Shown: positions 52,447 to 60,762 of the stretch, in pieces
Layout of the letters: each line of letters opens with the position of its first letter
Numbering within the stretch: the stretch's first letter is position 1
Source: Streptomyces longwoodensis
GTDB taxonomy: Bacteria; Actinomycetota; Actinomycetes; Streptomycetales; Streptomycetaceae
Assembly: GCF_001514125.1 (NCBI RefSeq)
Contig: NZ_KQ948559.1
Location: forward strand, 46,542-110,541
Direction: 5' to 3'
Length of the DNA stretch: 64,000 nucleotides
Program-made: the position numbers and the translations under genes
The notes under the pieces: generated by a model
Told to the model about the DNA's origin: nothing
The model's input: only the letters and a program-made list of their open reading frames with translations
Databases searched by the model: none

Positions 52447-53049
52447 ATGGCCGGTGGGCGCAGACAGGCGCCGCCCCGCGAGGACGTCCTCGCCGCGGCC
52501 ATGGCGATGATCGCCGAGCGCGGCCTGGAGCAGCTCACCATGGCCGCGCTCGGCCGCGAGGTCGGCATGAGCAGCGGCCACCTGCTCTACTACTTCGGCT
52601 CCAAGGACGAGCTGCTGCTGCGCACCCTGGAGTGGAGCGAGGGCCGCCTCGGCGCCGAGCGCGCCCGCCTGCTGGCCCGCCCCGGCACGGCCCGCGACCG
52701 CCTCGCCGCCTACGTCGACCTGTACGTCCCCGACGGCCACCGCGACCCGCACTGGACGCTCTGGCTGGAGGTCTGGAACCGCTCGCAGAACGCCGCCGCC
52801 GAGTCGGCCGCCCGCGAGCGGCAGGCCGCCATCGAGGGCGCCTGGCACCGCGACCTGGTGGCCCTGCTCGCCGAGGGCGTCTCGCGCGGCGAGTTCCGCG
52901 CCGTCGACCCCGACCCGTTCGCCGCCCGGCTGCGCGCCCTGCTCGACGGCTTCTCCATCCACGTCGCGATCGGCCTGCGCGGCACCGACCGCGCGCAGGT
53001 GCTCGCCCACGTCGACGCGTTCCTGGACGACGCGCTGTTCGCATCCTGA
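52447..53049 (+). CDS. TetR-family regulator of the urease-like operon
   Basis: A 200-residue TetR-type repressor, last gene of the operon (10 bases after the deiminase gene). The HTH covers about residues 10-58 with Met-Ser-Ser-Gly-His-Leu-Leu-Tyr-Tyr-Phe as recognition helix; the C-terminal part fits the BetI-like TetR_C_6 pattern (Trp-Leu-Glu-Val-Trp-Asn). It likely controls its own operon and the divergent permease through the two TTTAGA-type dyads. The inducer could be the imported substrate or a product such as a polyamine; this is inference. Confidence 0.86.
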   Translation: MAGGRRQAPPREDVLAAAMAMIAERGLEQLTMAALGREVGMSSGHLLYYFGSKDELLLRTLEWSEGRLGAERARLLARPGTARDRLAAYVDLYVPDGHRDPHWTLWLEVWNRSQNAAAESAARERQAAIEGAWHRDLVALLAEGVSRGEFRAVDPDPFAARLRALLDGFSIHVAIGLRGTDRAQVLAHVDAFLDDALFAS

Positions 53050-53092
53050 GACGGACGGTGAGCCCCCCGGCGGCCTGTGCCAGACTTCCCCC

Positions 53093-53143
53093 GTGCTCTC
53101 GTTCGCCATGATTATTGGCAGCAGGCGCGCCGGTCCGCAGTGA
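53093..53143 (+). CDS. cimA leader peptide (attenuator)
   Basis: A frame reading Met-Leu-Ser-Phe-Ala-Met-Ile-Ile-Gly-Ser-Arg-Arg-Ala-Gly-Pro-Gln from GTG 53093, or from the inner ATG at 53108, with two adjacent Ile codons (ATT ATT, 53111-53116), both rare here. CAGACT (53081-53086) ends 6 bases before the GTG, so translation could be leaderless; no ribosome site is seen. The stop is followed at once by a hairpin and later by an intrinsic terminator before cimA. CimA feeds isoleucine synthesis, so tandem Ile codons are just what an attenuator would need. Role inferred from design. Confidence 0.75.
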   Translation: MLSFAMIIGSRRAGPQ

Positions 53144-53170
53144 CCGCCTCGTACGACCAGGTACGAGCGG
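53144..53170 (+). promoter_or_regulatory. Hairpin following the cimA leader stop (pause-type stem)
   Basis: CTCGTAC (53148-53154) pairs perfectly with GTACGAG (53161-53167), with outer CCG/CGG pairs, beginning at the base after the leader stop codon. The placement is the same as in the ilvB leader. Confidence 0.65.
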
Positions 53171-53197
53171 CCATCCTCGCCTCGACCCGCGCGCAGA

Positions 53198-53222
53198 CCT
53201 CTCGCACCCGCGAGGGGTTTTT
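53198..53222 (+). terminator. cimA attenuator terminator
   Basis: CCTCTCG (53198-53204) pairs with CGAGGGG (53211-53217, one G-U pair) and is followed by five T (53218-53222). It lies 108 bases before cimA, and its arms resemble the ilvB attenuator terminator. Confidence 0.8.
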
Positions 53223-53330
53223 CGCTTTTCTGGCCCATCCGCAGCCGGGAGCGAGAGCGCGCGGGACCATGGGGGCGGTGGAGCCGGTCATTCCGGTAGA
53301 CCGAGATCCGACATCAGGAGCCTTCAGACC

Positions 53331-54944
53331 ATGACCGAGACGGCAACCAGCGAGCTGGACGACGCCTTCCACGTCTTCGACACCACCCTGCGCGACGGCG
53401 CCCAGCGCGAGGGCATCAACCTGACCGTCGCCGACAAGCTCGCCATCGCACGGCACCTGGACGACTTCGGCGTGGGCTTCATCGAGGGCGGCTGGCCCGG
53501 CGCGAACCCCCGCGACACCGAGTTCTTCGCCCGCGCCCGCGCGGAGATCGACTTCCGGCACGCCCAGCTGGTCGCCTTCGGCGCCACCCGCCGGGCCGGC
53601 GCGACGGCCGCCGAGGACCCGCAGGTCAGGGCGCTCCTGGAGTCGGGCGCTCCGGTCGTCACCCTGGTCGCCAAGGCGCACGACCGGCACGTGGAACTCG
53701 CCCTGCGCACCACCCTCGAGGAGAACCTCGAGATGGTCCGCGACACCGTCTCCCACCTGCGCGCCCAGGGCCGCCGGGTGTTCGTCGACTGCGAGCACTT
53801 CTTCGACGGCTACCGCGCCGACCCGGAGTACGCCAAGGCCGTCGTGCGGACCGCCGCCGAGGCCGGCGCGGACGTGGTCATCCTCTGCGACACCAACGGC
53901 GGCATGCTCCCCGCCCAGGTCCACGCCGTCGTCTCCACCGTCCTCGCCGACACCGGCGCCCGCCTCGGCATCCACGCCCAGGACGACACCGGCTGCGCGG
54001 TCGCCAACACCCTCGCCGCCGTCGACGCGGGCGCGACCCACGTCCAGTGCACGGCGAACGGCTACGGCGAGCGCGTCGGCAACGCCAACCTCTTCCCGGT
54101 GGTCGCCGCGCTGGAACTGAAGTACGGCAAGAAGGTGCTGCCCGAGGGCCGGCTGCGCGAGACGACCCGGATCTCCCACGCCATCGCCGAGGTCGTCAAC
54201 CTCACGCCCTCCACCCACCAGCCCTACGTCGGCCTGTCCGCCTTCGCGCACAAGGCGGGCCTGCACGCCTCCGCGATCAAGGTCGACCCGGACCTGTACC
54301 AGCACATCGACCCCGAGCAGGTCGGCAACACCATGCGGATGCTGGTCTCCGACATGGCCGGCCGCGCCTCCATCGAGCTCAAGGGCAAGGAGCTGGGCGT
54401 CGACCTCGGCGACGACCGCGAGCTGGTCGGGCGGGTCGTCGAGCGCGTGAAGGAACGCGAGCTGAAGGGCTACACCTACGAGGCGGCCGACGCCAGCTTC
54501 GAGCTGCTGCTGCGCACGGAGGTCCAGGGCGGCCGTCCGCTGCGCTACTTCGAGGTCGAGTCCTGGCGGGCGATCGTCGAGGACCGCCCCGACGGCACCC
54601 ACGCCAACGAGGCCACGGTCAAGCTGTGGGCCAAGGGCGAGCGCATCGTCGCCACGGCCGAGGGCAACGGCCCGGTCAACGCCCTGGACCGGTCCCTGCG
54701 GGTGGCGCTGGAGAAGATCTACCCGCAGCTGGCCAAGCTGGAGCTGGTCGACTACAAGGTCCGCATCCTGGAGGGCAAGCACGGCACCTCGTCCACCACC
54801 CGCGTCCTGATCTCCACGTCGGACGGCACGGGGGAGTGGGCGACGGTCGGCGTCGCGGAGAACGTGATCGCCGCCTCCTGGCAGGCCCTGGAGGACGCCT
54901 ACACCTACGGCCTGCTGCGCGCCGGGGTCGAGCCGGCCGAGTAG
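53331..54944 (+). CDS. cimA: Citramalate synthase (CimA; isopropylmalate synthase family)
   Basis: A 537-residue acyltransferase of the LeuA/homocitrate synthase superfamily, long CimA type (TIGR00977-like), expected to join pyruvate and acetyl-CoA into citramalate, a threonine-independent route to 2-ketobutyrate and isoleucine. Marks: Phe-Asp-Thr-Thr-Leu-Arg-Asp-Gly-Ala-Gln-Arg at the start of the TIM barrel (catalytic Arg and metal Asp), His-Ala-Gln-Asp-Asp-Thr-Gly-Cys-Ala in the metal site, Gly-Tyr-Gly-Glu-Arg-Val-Gly-Asn-Ala, and a C-terminal LeuA dimer/regulatory domain (from about 395). Gly-Ala-Gln after Arg-Asp instead of Gly-Glu-Gln is usual for this branch. CAGGAG precedes the ATG. 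Older annotation often calls it 2-isopropylmalate synthase. Confidence 0.9.
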   Translation: MTETATSELDDAFHVFDTTLRDGAQREGINLTVADKLAIARHLDDFGVGFIEGGWPGANPRDTEFFARARAEIDFRHAQLVAFGATRRAGATAAEDPQVRALLESGAPVVTLVAKAHDRHVELALRTTLEENLEMVRDTVSHLRAQGRRVFVDCEHFFDGYRADPEYAKAVVRTAAEAGADVVILCDTNGGMLPAQVHAVVSTVLADTGARLGIHAQDDTGCAVANTLAAVDAGATHVQCTANGYGERVGNANLFPVVAALELKYGKKVLPEGRLRETTRISHAIAEVVNLTPSTHQPYVGLSAFAHKAGLHASAIKVDPDLYQHIDPEQVGNTMRMLVSDMAGRASIELKGKELGVDLGDDRELVGRVVERVKERELKGYTYEAADASFELLLRTEVQGGRPLRYFEVESWRAIVEDRPDGTHANEATVKLWAKGERIVATAEGNGPVNALDRSLRVALEKIYPQLAKLELVDYKVRILEGKHGTSSTTRVLISTSDGTGEWATVGVAENVIAASWQALEDAYTYGLLRAGVEPAE

Positions 54945-54974
54945 ACCGCGGCCGGCCGGCCGCCGTCTACTCGG
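54937..54974. terminator. Terminator overlapping the cimA stop
   Basis: CCGAGTAGAC (54937-54946) and GTCTACTCGG (54965-54974) are perfect arms enclosing a GGCCGGCC-rich centre. The 5' arm contains the cimA stop codon and the 3' side lies 3 bases from the end of the convergent GPP34 gene. Confidence 0.7.
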
Positions 54975-54977
54975 CGG

Positions 54978-55592
54978 TCAGGGGGCGCGCCAGACGTTGG
55001 CGAAGGCGTCGTCCTCGATGCGCCGCCGCTGCCGGACCGCCTCGAGTTCGGTCAGGGCGTCCTCGACGGTGGCCGACACCCGCGTGAGCGCGTCCCCCTG
55101 CGCGGGGTCGGCGTCGTCGGGGGCCCCGACCGGCGCCTCCTGGATGCCGAGGGTCGCCGCCAGCGTGGCGAGGACCGGCTCGCGCACCGCCCAGCGCTCG
55201 CCCGCGCGGTGCCGGGCGGCGGAGTCGGCGCGCTCGGTCCGGCCGCCGAGCCGGGGCAGCAGCCGCCGGGGCGCACCGGCCCGGCGGCCCTCCGCCTCCA
55301 GCGCGGTGGCGTACCGGGCGGCCAGGCCGTTGCCCCGGCGCCACAGCCAGTCCTCGACCGTCTCGTACGGCTCCTCCCGCACCAGCGAGGCGCTCGCCTC
55401 GTCCAGCATCGGGTCCCCGGTCGGGCGCTCGCCGAACGGCACCAGCCGGTCACCGTCCAGCGAGAGCGCCCCGGCGTCCAGGAGGTCGAGGACCTCCGCG
55501 CCGGCGAGGGCGAGCGAGAGGTCGCCCTGCGCGACGGGCCGGCTGGACGGCTCGTCCAGCGCGACGATCAGCAGATCCTGTGCGGTGCTCAT
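54978..55592 (-). CDS. GPP34 (GOLPH3-like) family protein
   Basis: A 204-residue member of the Golgi phosphoprotein 3 family, which is common in actinobacteria. Typical are the early Asp-Leu-Leu-Ile-Val-Ala-Leu-Asp-Glu, Gly-Ala-Glu-Val-Leu-Asp-Leu-Leu, Pro-Thr-Gly-Asp-Pro-Met-Leu-Asp-Glu, and the arginine-containing Arg-Arg-Leu-Leu-Pro-Arg. In eukaryotes the fold binds phosphatidylinositol 4-phosphate; the bacterial role is not established. No signal peptide, so cytosolic or membrane-peripheral. Confidence 0.85.
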   Translation of the reverse strand: MSTAQDLLIVALDEPSSRPVAQGDLSLALAGAEVLDLLDAGALSLDGDRLVPFGERPTGDPMLDEASASLVREEPYETVEDWLWRRGNGLAARYATALEAEGRRAGAPRRLLPRLGGRTERADSAARHRAGERWAVREPVLATLAATLGIQEAPVGAPDDADPAQGDALTRVSATVEDALTELEAVRQRRRIEDDAFANVWRAP

Positions 55593-55669
55593 CCCGGCCT
55601 CCCGGTGCGGACGTCCCGGTCAGGGTACCGGCCGGGTGCCGTCGGGGCCCTGGGGGTGACGGCGGCCGG

Positions 55670-57535
55670 CTACCGCAGGGCCCACTTCTGGTTGGCGGCC
55701 CCCGTGCACGACCAGATCTGGGCACGGGCGCCGTTGGCCGAGGAGTTGTCGGTGACGTCCAGGCACTTGTTCGCCGCGGTGTTCACCACGTCGCCGGTCG
55801 CCGCGTTGTACGACCACCGCTGGGCGCCGGTGCCGTTGCAGTCGTAGAGCTGCACCTTGGCGCCGTCGGCGGTCGAGGCGGAGGCCACGTCGAGGCACTT
55901 GCCGAGGGCCTGGACCGAGCCGTCGGGCTGCACGGTCCAGCGCTGGGCCGCCGAGCCGTTGCAGTCGTAGAGCTGCACGGCGGTCCCGTTGGCGGTGGCG
56001 CCGCCCGCCACGTCCAGGCACTTGCCCGCGAGTCCCACGAACGCGCCGCTCTGCCCGCCCCCGCCGGACTGCGTCCCGGACCAGGTGAAGGTGGCCGACG
56101 TCTTGCCGGGCAGGGAGTAGGTGGCGTGCTGGCCGCCCCAGTTGAGCATCACCGTGCGGGCGGAGGCGGAGTCGTTGTAGGCGATCAGCGCCTTGGAGCC
56201 GTCGGGGTTGCGCCAGGCGACGTTGGGGACGGCGGACGAGGCGGTGGACGCGATCCGCTGGGCGCCGGGGCGCACGAACTTCGTCAGGTGGCCCATCGTG
56301 TAGTACTCGACGGTGTAGTCGACGGTCCCGCTCGCCCCGTCGCCGTTGTGCACGGTGATCAGGCCGCTGCAGGTGCCGCAGCCCCCGTTGTGCGGGCCGC
56401 GGTTCTGGTCCACCGCGAGGGACCACTTGGTCACCGACTTCGCCCAGTTGCGGGTGTAGTCGATGATGTTGGACATGTCCTCGCGCTGCTGGTTGGCGAT
56501 CCAGGTGCCGCCGGAGTGTTCGGTGCCGAAGGCGTCCAGCCCCGGGTACTGGTTGTGCACCGTGGTCTGCTTGGCGATGTCGCCGCCGTAGCCGTGCCAG
56601 GCGATGCCGCCGAAGTTGGGGTGGCTGCGCACGGCCGCGTCGTCCACGGTCTGGGCCGCGTAGGCGTCGTAGGTGTCCCAGTTCCAGTCGTGCGCGAGGA
56701 CCTTGGTGGACAGGCCCGCCGCCTGGAGCTTGGGCAGCAGCTCGCTCTTGGTGAAGTACGCCAGCCCGCTCGCGTTCCAGCTCATCGACGGGTAGCCCGA
56801 GCAGCAGGTCGGCTCGTTCTGCGCGGTGACGTAGGCGACCGGGACGCCCTGGTCGCGGTAGGCCTGGAGGTACTTCACGAAGTAGGAGGCGTAGGCCCCG
56901 TAGTCCTCGGCCTTCAGCCAGCCGCCGTTGAGCGAGCCGCTGTCCTTCATCCAGGCCGGCGCCGTCCACGGGGAGGCCATCACGGTCAGGGCCGGGTTGA
57001 GCTGGAGCGCCTGCCGGGTCAGCGGGACCACGTCGGCCAGGTCGTGGGCGAGGGAGAACTTCGCCAGGGACGGGTCGGTCTGCCCGGCCGGGACGTCGTC
57101 GTAGGTGTAGCCGAAGCGGGCCAGGTCGGACGCGCCCATGGGGTTGCGCAGGAACGACAGGCCGATGCCGTCGGTGGGGGAGAACAGCTTGCGCATGGTG
57201 GCGTCCCGGGTGGCCGGGGACAGCGCTCCGCTGCTGTTCATCAGCCAGGCCGCGGTGTCGGTGAAGGACGCGCCGCCGCCGGTGAAGGTCTGGTACCGGG
57301 TGTTCTCGTCGACGGTGATGTTCTCGCCGCCGCCCCCGGTGCCGGACTGGAAGGCGAACGGCGCCTGCGCCTGCAGGCCGCGCACCACGTGCCGTCCGGC
57401 GTCGTCGTCGGTGGTGGTGAGGTAGGCGGTGACCTGCTCGCCGGAGGCGTGCGCGGCGGGGCCGGTGGCGCTCAGCCCGGCCAGGGCGAGCCCGGCCGCG
57501 AGCAGCAGCCGGAGGGTGTGGGGGGATCGTCTCAT
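55670..57535 (-). CDS. Secreted GH30 glycoside hydrolase with ricin-type lectin domain
   Basis: A 621-residue exported enzyme. A Sec signal (1-30, ending Ala-His-Ala-Ser) leads to a GH30 catalytic domain (about 70-485): acid/base Glu241 in Thr-Ala-Gln-Asn-Glu-Pro-Thr and nucleophile Glu339 in Phe-Gly-Thr-Glu-His-Ser-Gly. A Gly-rich linker precedes a C-terminal ricin-B (CBM13) trefoil (about 497-621) with three Gln-x-Trp units. Family activities include beta-1,6-glucanase and glucosylceramidase; this looks closest to the beta-1,6-glucanase branch, with moderate certainty. It diverges from the GH3 gene. Confidence 0.88.
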   Translation of the reverse strand: MRRSPHTLRLLLAAGLALAGLSATGPAAHASGEQVTAYLTTTDDDAGRHVVRGLQAQAPFAFQSGTGGGGENITVDENTRYQTFTGGGASFTDTAAWLMNSSGALSPATRDATMRKLFSPTDGIGLSFLRNPMGASDLARFGYTYDDVPAGQTDPSLAKFSLAHDLADVVPLTRQALQLNPALTVMASPWTAPAWMKDSGSLNGGWLKAEDYGAYASYFVKYLQAYRDQGVPVAYVTAQNEPTCCSGYPSMSWNASGLAYFTKSELLPKLQAAGLSTKVLAHDWNWDTYDAYAAQTVDDAAVRSHPNFGGIAWHGYGGDIAKQTTVHNQYPGLDAFGTEHSGGTWIANQQREDMSNIIDYTRNWAKSVTKWSLAVDQNRGPHNGGCGTCSGLITVHNGDGASGTVDYTVEYYTMGHLTKFVRPGAQRIASTASSAVPNVAWRNPDGSKALIAYNDSASARTVMLNWGGQHATYSLPGKTSATFTWSGTQSGGGGQSGAFVGLAGKCLDVAGGATANGTAVQLYDCNGSAAQRWTVQPDGSVQALGKCLDVASASTADGAKVQLYDCNGTGAQRWSYNAATGDVVNTAANKCLDVTDNSSANGARAQIWSCTGAANQKWALR

Positions 57536-57676
57536 CGGTGCATGCCCTTCTGACGGGACGTCTTGACGGGTCTGCGGCGGCTTGGTTAAGTCTCGGAGGT
57601 TGTTAACTCACGATGTGATCTAAGTCATGAGTGAACTGCTCGAGCCAGAGTGAACCAGAGAGTCGAGGGAAGGTCC

Positions 57677-60600
57677 ATGCCAAGAACCGCCCTGCTCGTC
57701 TCCACCGCCCTGTGCGCCGCACTGCTCACCCCGGCCGTGTCCCGGGCGGCCGCCGACCCGCCGTCCGTCGCGGTCGACCGCTTCGAGGGCGAGGTGCCGT
57801 TCGCGTCCCAGCCCGCCGAGGGCATCTTCACCTGGGGCGGCGACAGCGACGACCCGCCCGCCCTCCAGCTGACCGCCCGCCCCGACGCCCCCGAGGGCGA
57901 GAAGGTCCTCACCGGCACCTACGACATCAGCGGCTACGGCGGCTTCACCCACGACTTCGCCGCGGACCGGCCCGCCCACGACTGGTCCGCCCACCGGGGC
58001 GTCCGCCTGTGGTGGGAGGGGCAGGGCACCGGCAGGAAGATCGCCTTCGAGATCAAGGACGGCGGCGCCCACGGCGAGGCCTCCGAGCTGTGGACGACCT
58101 CGTTCACCGACGACTTCACCGGCTGGAAACAGGTCGAACTGCCCTTCACCGACTTCGTCTACCGCACCGACTACCAGCCCGTCGGCGGCATCGACCACGT
58201 CCTCGGGCTGACGCAGATGTGGGGCTACGCCCTCACCCTGCCCGTCGGCGTCAAGGGCCGGTTCGCCGTGGACGGCGTCGAGCTGTACGGCACCGCCGAC
58301 CAGTCGCTGCGTGCCGCCGTCACCACCGACGCGGCCGTCCACCCGGTGACCGAGGGCGGCGACGCCACCGTGCAGGTCACGCTCACCACTACCGGCGCGG
58401 CCCCCGTCGACCAGCCCGTGACGGTCGCCTACGGGACCGCGGGCGGCACCGCCCGCCCCGGCACGGACTACACCCCCGTCTCCGGCACCCTCACCTTCCC
58501 CGCGGGCACGGCCTCGGGCGCCACCCGCACCGTCCGCGTCCACACCCTGAAGGACCGCTCCGCCGAGCCCGCCGAGACGATCCCGCTGAAGCTCACGGTG
58601 ACCGGCGCCAAGCCGCCGGCCGAGGACCCCGAGGTCGTCGTCGACGCCCACGGACTGCCGTACCTGGACGCCAAGCTGCCCGTGCGGCGGCGCGTCGCCG
58701 ACCTGCTCTCCCGGATGTCCCTGGAGGAGAAGGCCGGCCAGATGACCCAGGCGGAGCGCGGCGCGATGAGCGCGCCCGGCGACATCGCCGCCTACGGCCT
58801 CGGCTCCCTGCTCTCCGGCGGCGGCTCCACGCCCACACCCAACACCCCCGCCGCCTGGGCGAAGATGATCGACGCCTTCCAGCTGCGGACCCGGGCGACC
58901 CGCTTCCAGATCCCGCTGGTCTACGGCGTCGACGCCGTCCACGGCCACAACAACCTGGCCGGCGCCACCGTCATGCCGCACAACATCGGCCTCGGCGCCA
59001 CCCGCGACCCCGCCCTCGTCCAGCGCACCGGCGCGGTGACCGCGGCCGAGGTCCGCGCCACCGGCGTGCCCTGGGACTTCGCGCCCTGCTTGTGCGTCAC
59101 CCGCGACGAACGCTGGGGCCGCTCCTACGAGTCCTTCGGCGAGGACCCCGCCCTCGTCGAGTCGATGGAGACGATCGTCCAGGGCCTCCAGGGCCGCGCC
59201 GACGGCAGCGACCTGGACCGCTCCGACAAGGTCCTCGCCACCGCCAAGCACTTCGTCGGCGACGGCGGCACGACCTACGGCTCCTCCACCACCGGCACCT
59301 ACACCATCGACCAGGGCGTCACCCACGTCACCCGGCAGCAACTGGAGGCGGTCCACCTCGCGCCGTACCAGGAAGCCGTCGACCGGGGCGTGGGCACCGT
59401 GATGCCGTCGTACTCCTCGCTGGACATCACCGGGGACGGCCGGGGCCCGGTCAGGATGCACGCCCGCGGCGACATGATCAACGGCGTGCTCAAGGGCCGG
59501 ATGGGCTTCGACGGCTTCGTCATCAGCGACTGGAACGCCATCGACCAGCTGCCGGGCGACTACGCGGCGCACGTCCGCAGCGCCGTCACCGCGGGCGTCG
59601 ACATGATGATGGTCCCCTACGGCTACAAGGACTTCGCCACCACGCTGGCCGGCGAGGTGCGGGCCGGACGCGTCAGCGAGCGGCGCGTCGACGACGCGGT
59701 CGCCCGGATCCTCACCCAGAAGTTCCGGCTCGGCCTGTTCGAGCACCCGTACGCCGACACCCGCGGGGCCGCGGCCATCGGCTCCCCGGCGCACCGCGCC
59801 GTCGCCCGCCGCGCGGCCGCCGAGTCACAGGTGCTCCTGAAGAACGACGGCGGCCTGCTGCCCCTGCGGACGTCGCAGAAGGTCTACGTCGCCGGCTCCA
59901 ACGCGGACGACATCGGCAACCAGTCCGGCGGCTGGACCCTCACCTGGCAGGGCTCCTCCGGCGCCATCACCCCCGGCACCACGATCCTTGAGGGCCTGCG
60001 CGAGGCCGGCGGCCACGTCACCTACTCCCGGGACGCCTCCGCGCCCACGGCCGGCCACGACGTCGGCGTGGTCGTCGTCGGCGAGACCCCCTACGCCGAG
60101 GGCGTCGGCGACGTGGGCAACGGCCACGACCTGCGGCTGTCCGCCGCCGACCAGCAGGCCGTGGACACGGTGTGCGCGGCGATGAAGTGCGTGGTGCTGG
60201 TCGTCTCCGGGCGGCCCCAGCTCCTCGGCGACCGGCTCCCCGGCATCGACGCCCTGGTCGCCTCCTGGCTGCCGGGCACCGAGGGCGCGGGCGTGGCCGA
60301 CGTCCTGTACGGCCGCCGTCCCTTCACCGGGCAGCTCCCCGTCACCTGGCCGAAGTCCGAGGCACAGCTGCCGATCAACGTCGGTGACACCGCCTACGAC
60401 CCGCAGTTCCCCTACGGCTGGGGCCTGACGACGCTCACCCCCGCACCCCGGGGCGGTGCCGCCACCCTGAAGGCACTGGCCGCGGCCGCCCGGGCCGCCG
60501 ACCGCGCCGGCGCGGACCGGACCGGGGCCGCACTGGTCGCCCGGGCCCGGCTGATCGTCCAGCAGAAGGCGGGGCAGCACATCACCGCCGCCTTCGCCGG

Positions 60601-60688
60601 GCCCTTCGCCGAGGCCGACCACCTGCTGCTGACCGGACGGTACGGAGAGGCGGTGGAGAAGCTGACCGCGGCCTACCGGGCCGCGTAG
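57677..60688 (+). CDS. Secreted multidomain GH3 beta-glucosidase
   Basis: A 1003-residue exported enzyme. After a signal peptide (1-24, ending Ala-Ala-Ala) comes a CBM11-like jelly roll (about 30-212, Phe-Glu-Gly-Glu-Val ... Leu-Trp-Trp-Glu-Gly), a Calx-beta domain (about 215-312), the GH3 N-domain (about 340-670) with nucleophile Asp618 in Val-Ile-Ser-Asp-Trp-Asn, and the GH3 C-domain, then a helical tail of about 80 residues. GH3 enzymes release terminal beta-glucose. RBS GAGGGAAGG. Divergent pairing with GH30 suggests the two split one beta-glucan, the GH30 from inside and the GH3 from the end. Confidence 0.9.
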   Translation: MPRTALLVSTALCAALLTPAVSRAAADPPSVAVDRFEGEVPFASQPAEGIFTWGGDSDDPPALQLTARPDAPEGEKVLTGTYDISGYGGFTHDFAADRPAHDWSAHRGVRLWWEGQGTGRKIAFEIKDGGAHGEASELWTTSFTDDFTGWKQVELPFTDFVYRTDYQPVGGIDHVLGLTQMWGYALTLPVGVKGRFAVDGVELYGTADQSLRAAVTTDAAVHPVTEGGDATVQVTLTTTGAAPVDQPVTVAYGTAGGTARPGTDYTPVSGTLTFPAGTASGATRTVRVHTLKDRSAEPAETIPLKLTVTGAKPPAEDPEVVVDAHGLPYLDAKLPVRRRVADLLSRMSLEEKAGQMTQAERGAMSAPGDIAAYGLGSLLSGGGSTPTPNTPAAWAKMIDAFQLRTRATRFQIPLVYGVDAVHGHNNLAGATVMPHNIGLGATRDPALVQRTGAVTAAEVRATGVPWDFAPCLCVTRDERWGRSYESFGEDPALVESMETIVQGLQGRADGSDLDRSDKVLATAKHFVGDGGTTYGSSTTGTYTIDQGVTHVTRQQLEAVHLAPYQEAVDRGVGTVMPSYSSLDITGDGRGPVRMHARGDMINGVLKGRMGFDGFVISDWNAIDQLPGDYAAHVRSAVTAGVDMMMVPYGYKDFATTLAGEVRAGRVSERRVDDAVARILTQKFRLGLFEHPYADTRGAAAIGSPAHRAVARRAAAESQVLLKNDGGLLPLRTSQKVYVAGSNADDIGNQSGGWTLTWQGSSGAITPGTTILEGLREAGGHVTYSRDASAPTAGHDVGVVVVGETPYAEGVGDVGNGHDLRLSAADQQAVDTVCAAMKCVVLVVSGRPQLLGDRLPGIDALVASWLPGTEGAGVADVLYGRRPFTGQLPVTWPKSEAQLPINVGDTAYDPQFPYGWGLTTLTPAPRGGAATLKALAAAARAADRAGADRTGAALVARARLIVQQKAGQHITAAFAGPFAEADHLLLTGRYGEAVEKLTAAYRAA

Positions 60689-60762
60689 CCGACCGCGCCG
60701 GGTCACTTCGCCCGGTTCCGCGCCCTTCGGGTAGCTCCCCGATATCCGGGTAGTCCGGGGTC

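Noticed and set aside
57620..59794. Long minus-strand frame opposite the GH3 gene
   Set aside because: The sense strand codes for a complete GH3 enzyme with catalytic Asp; the reverse frame is low-complexity.
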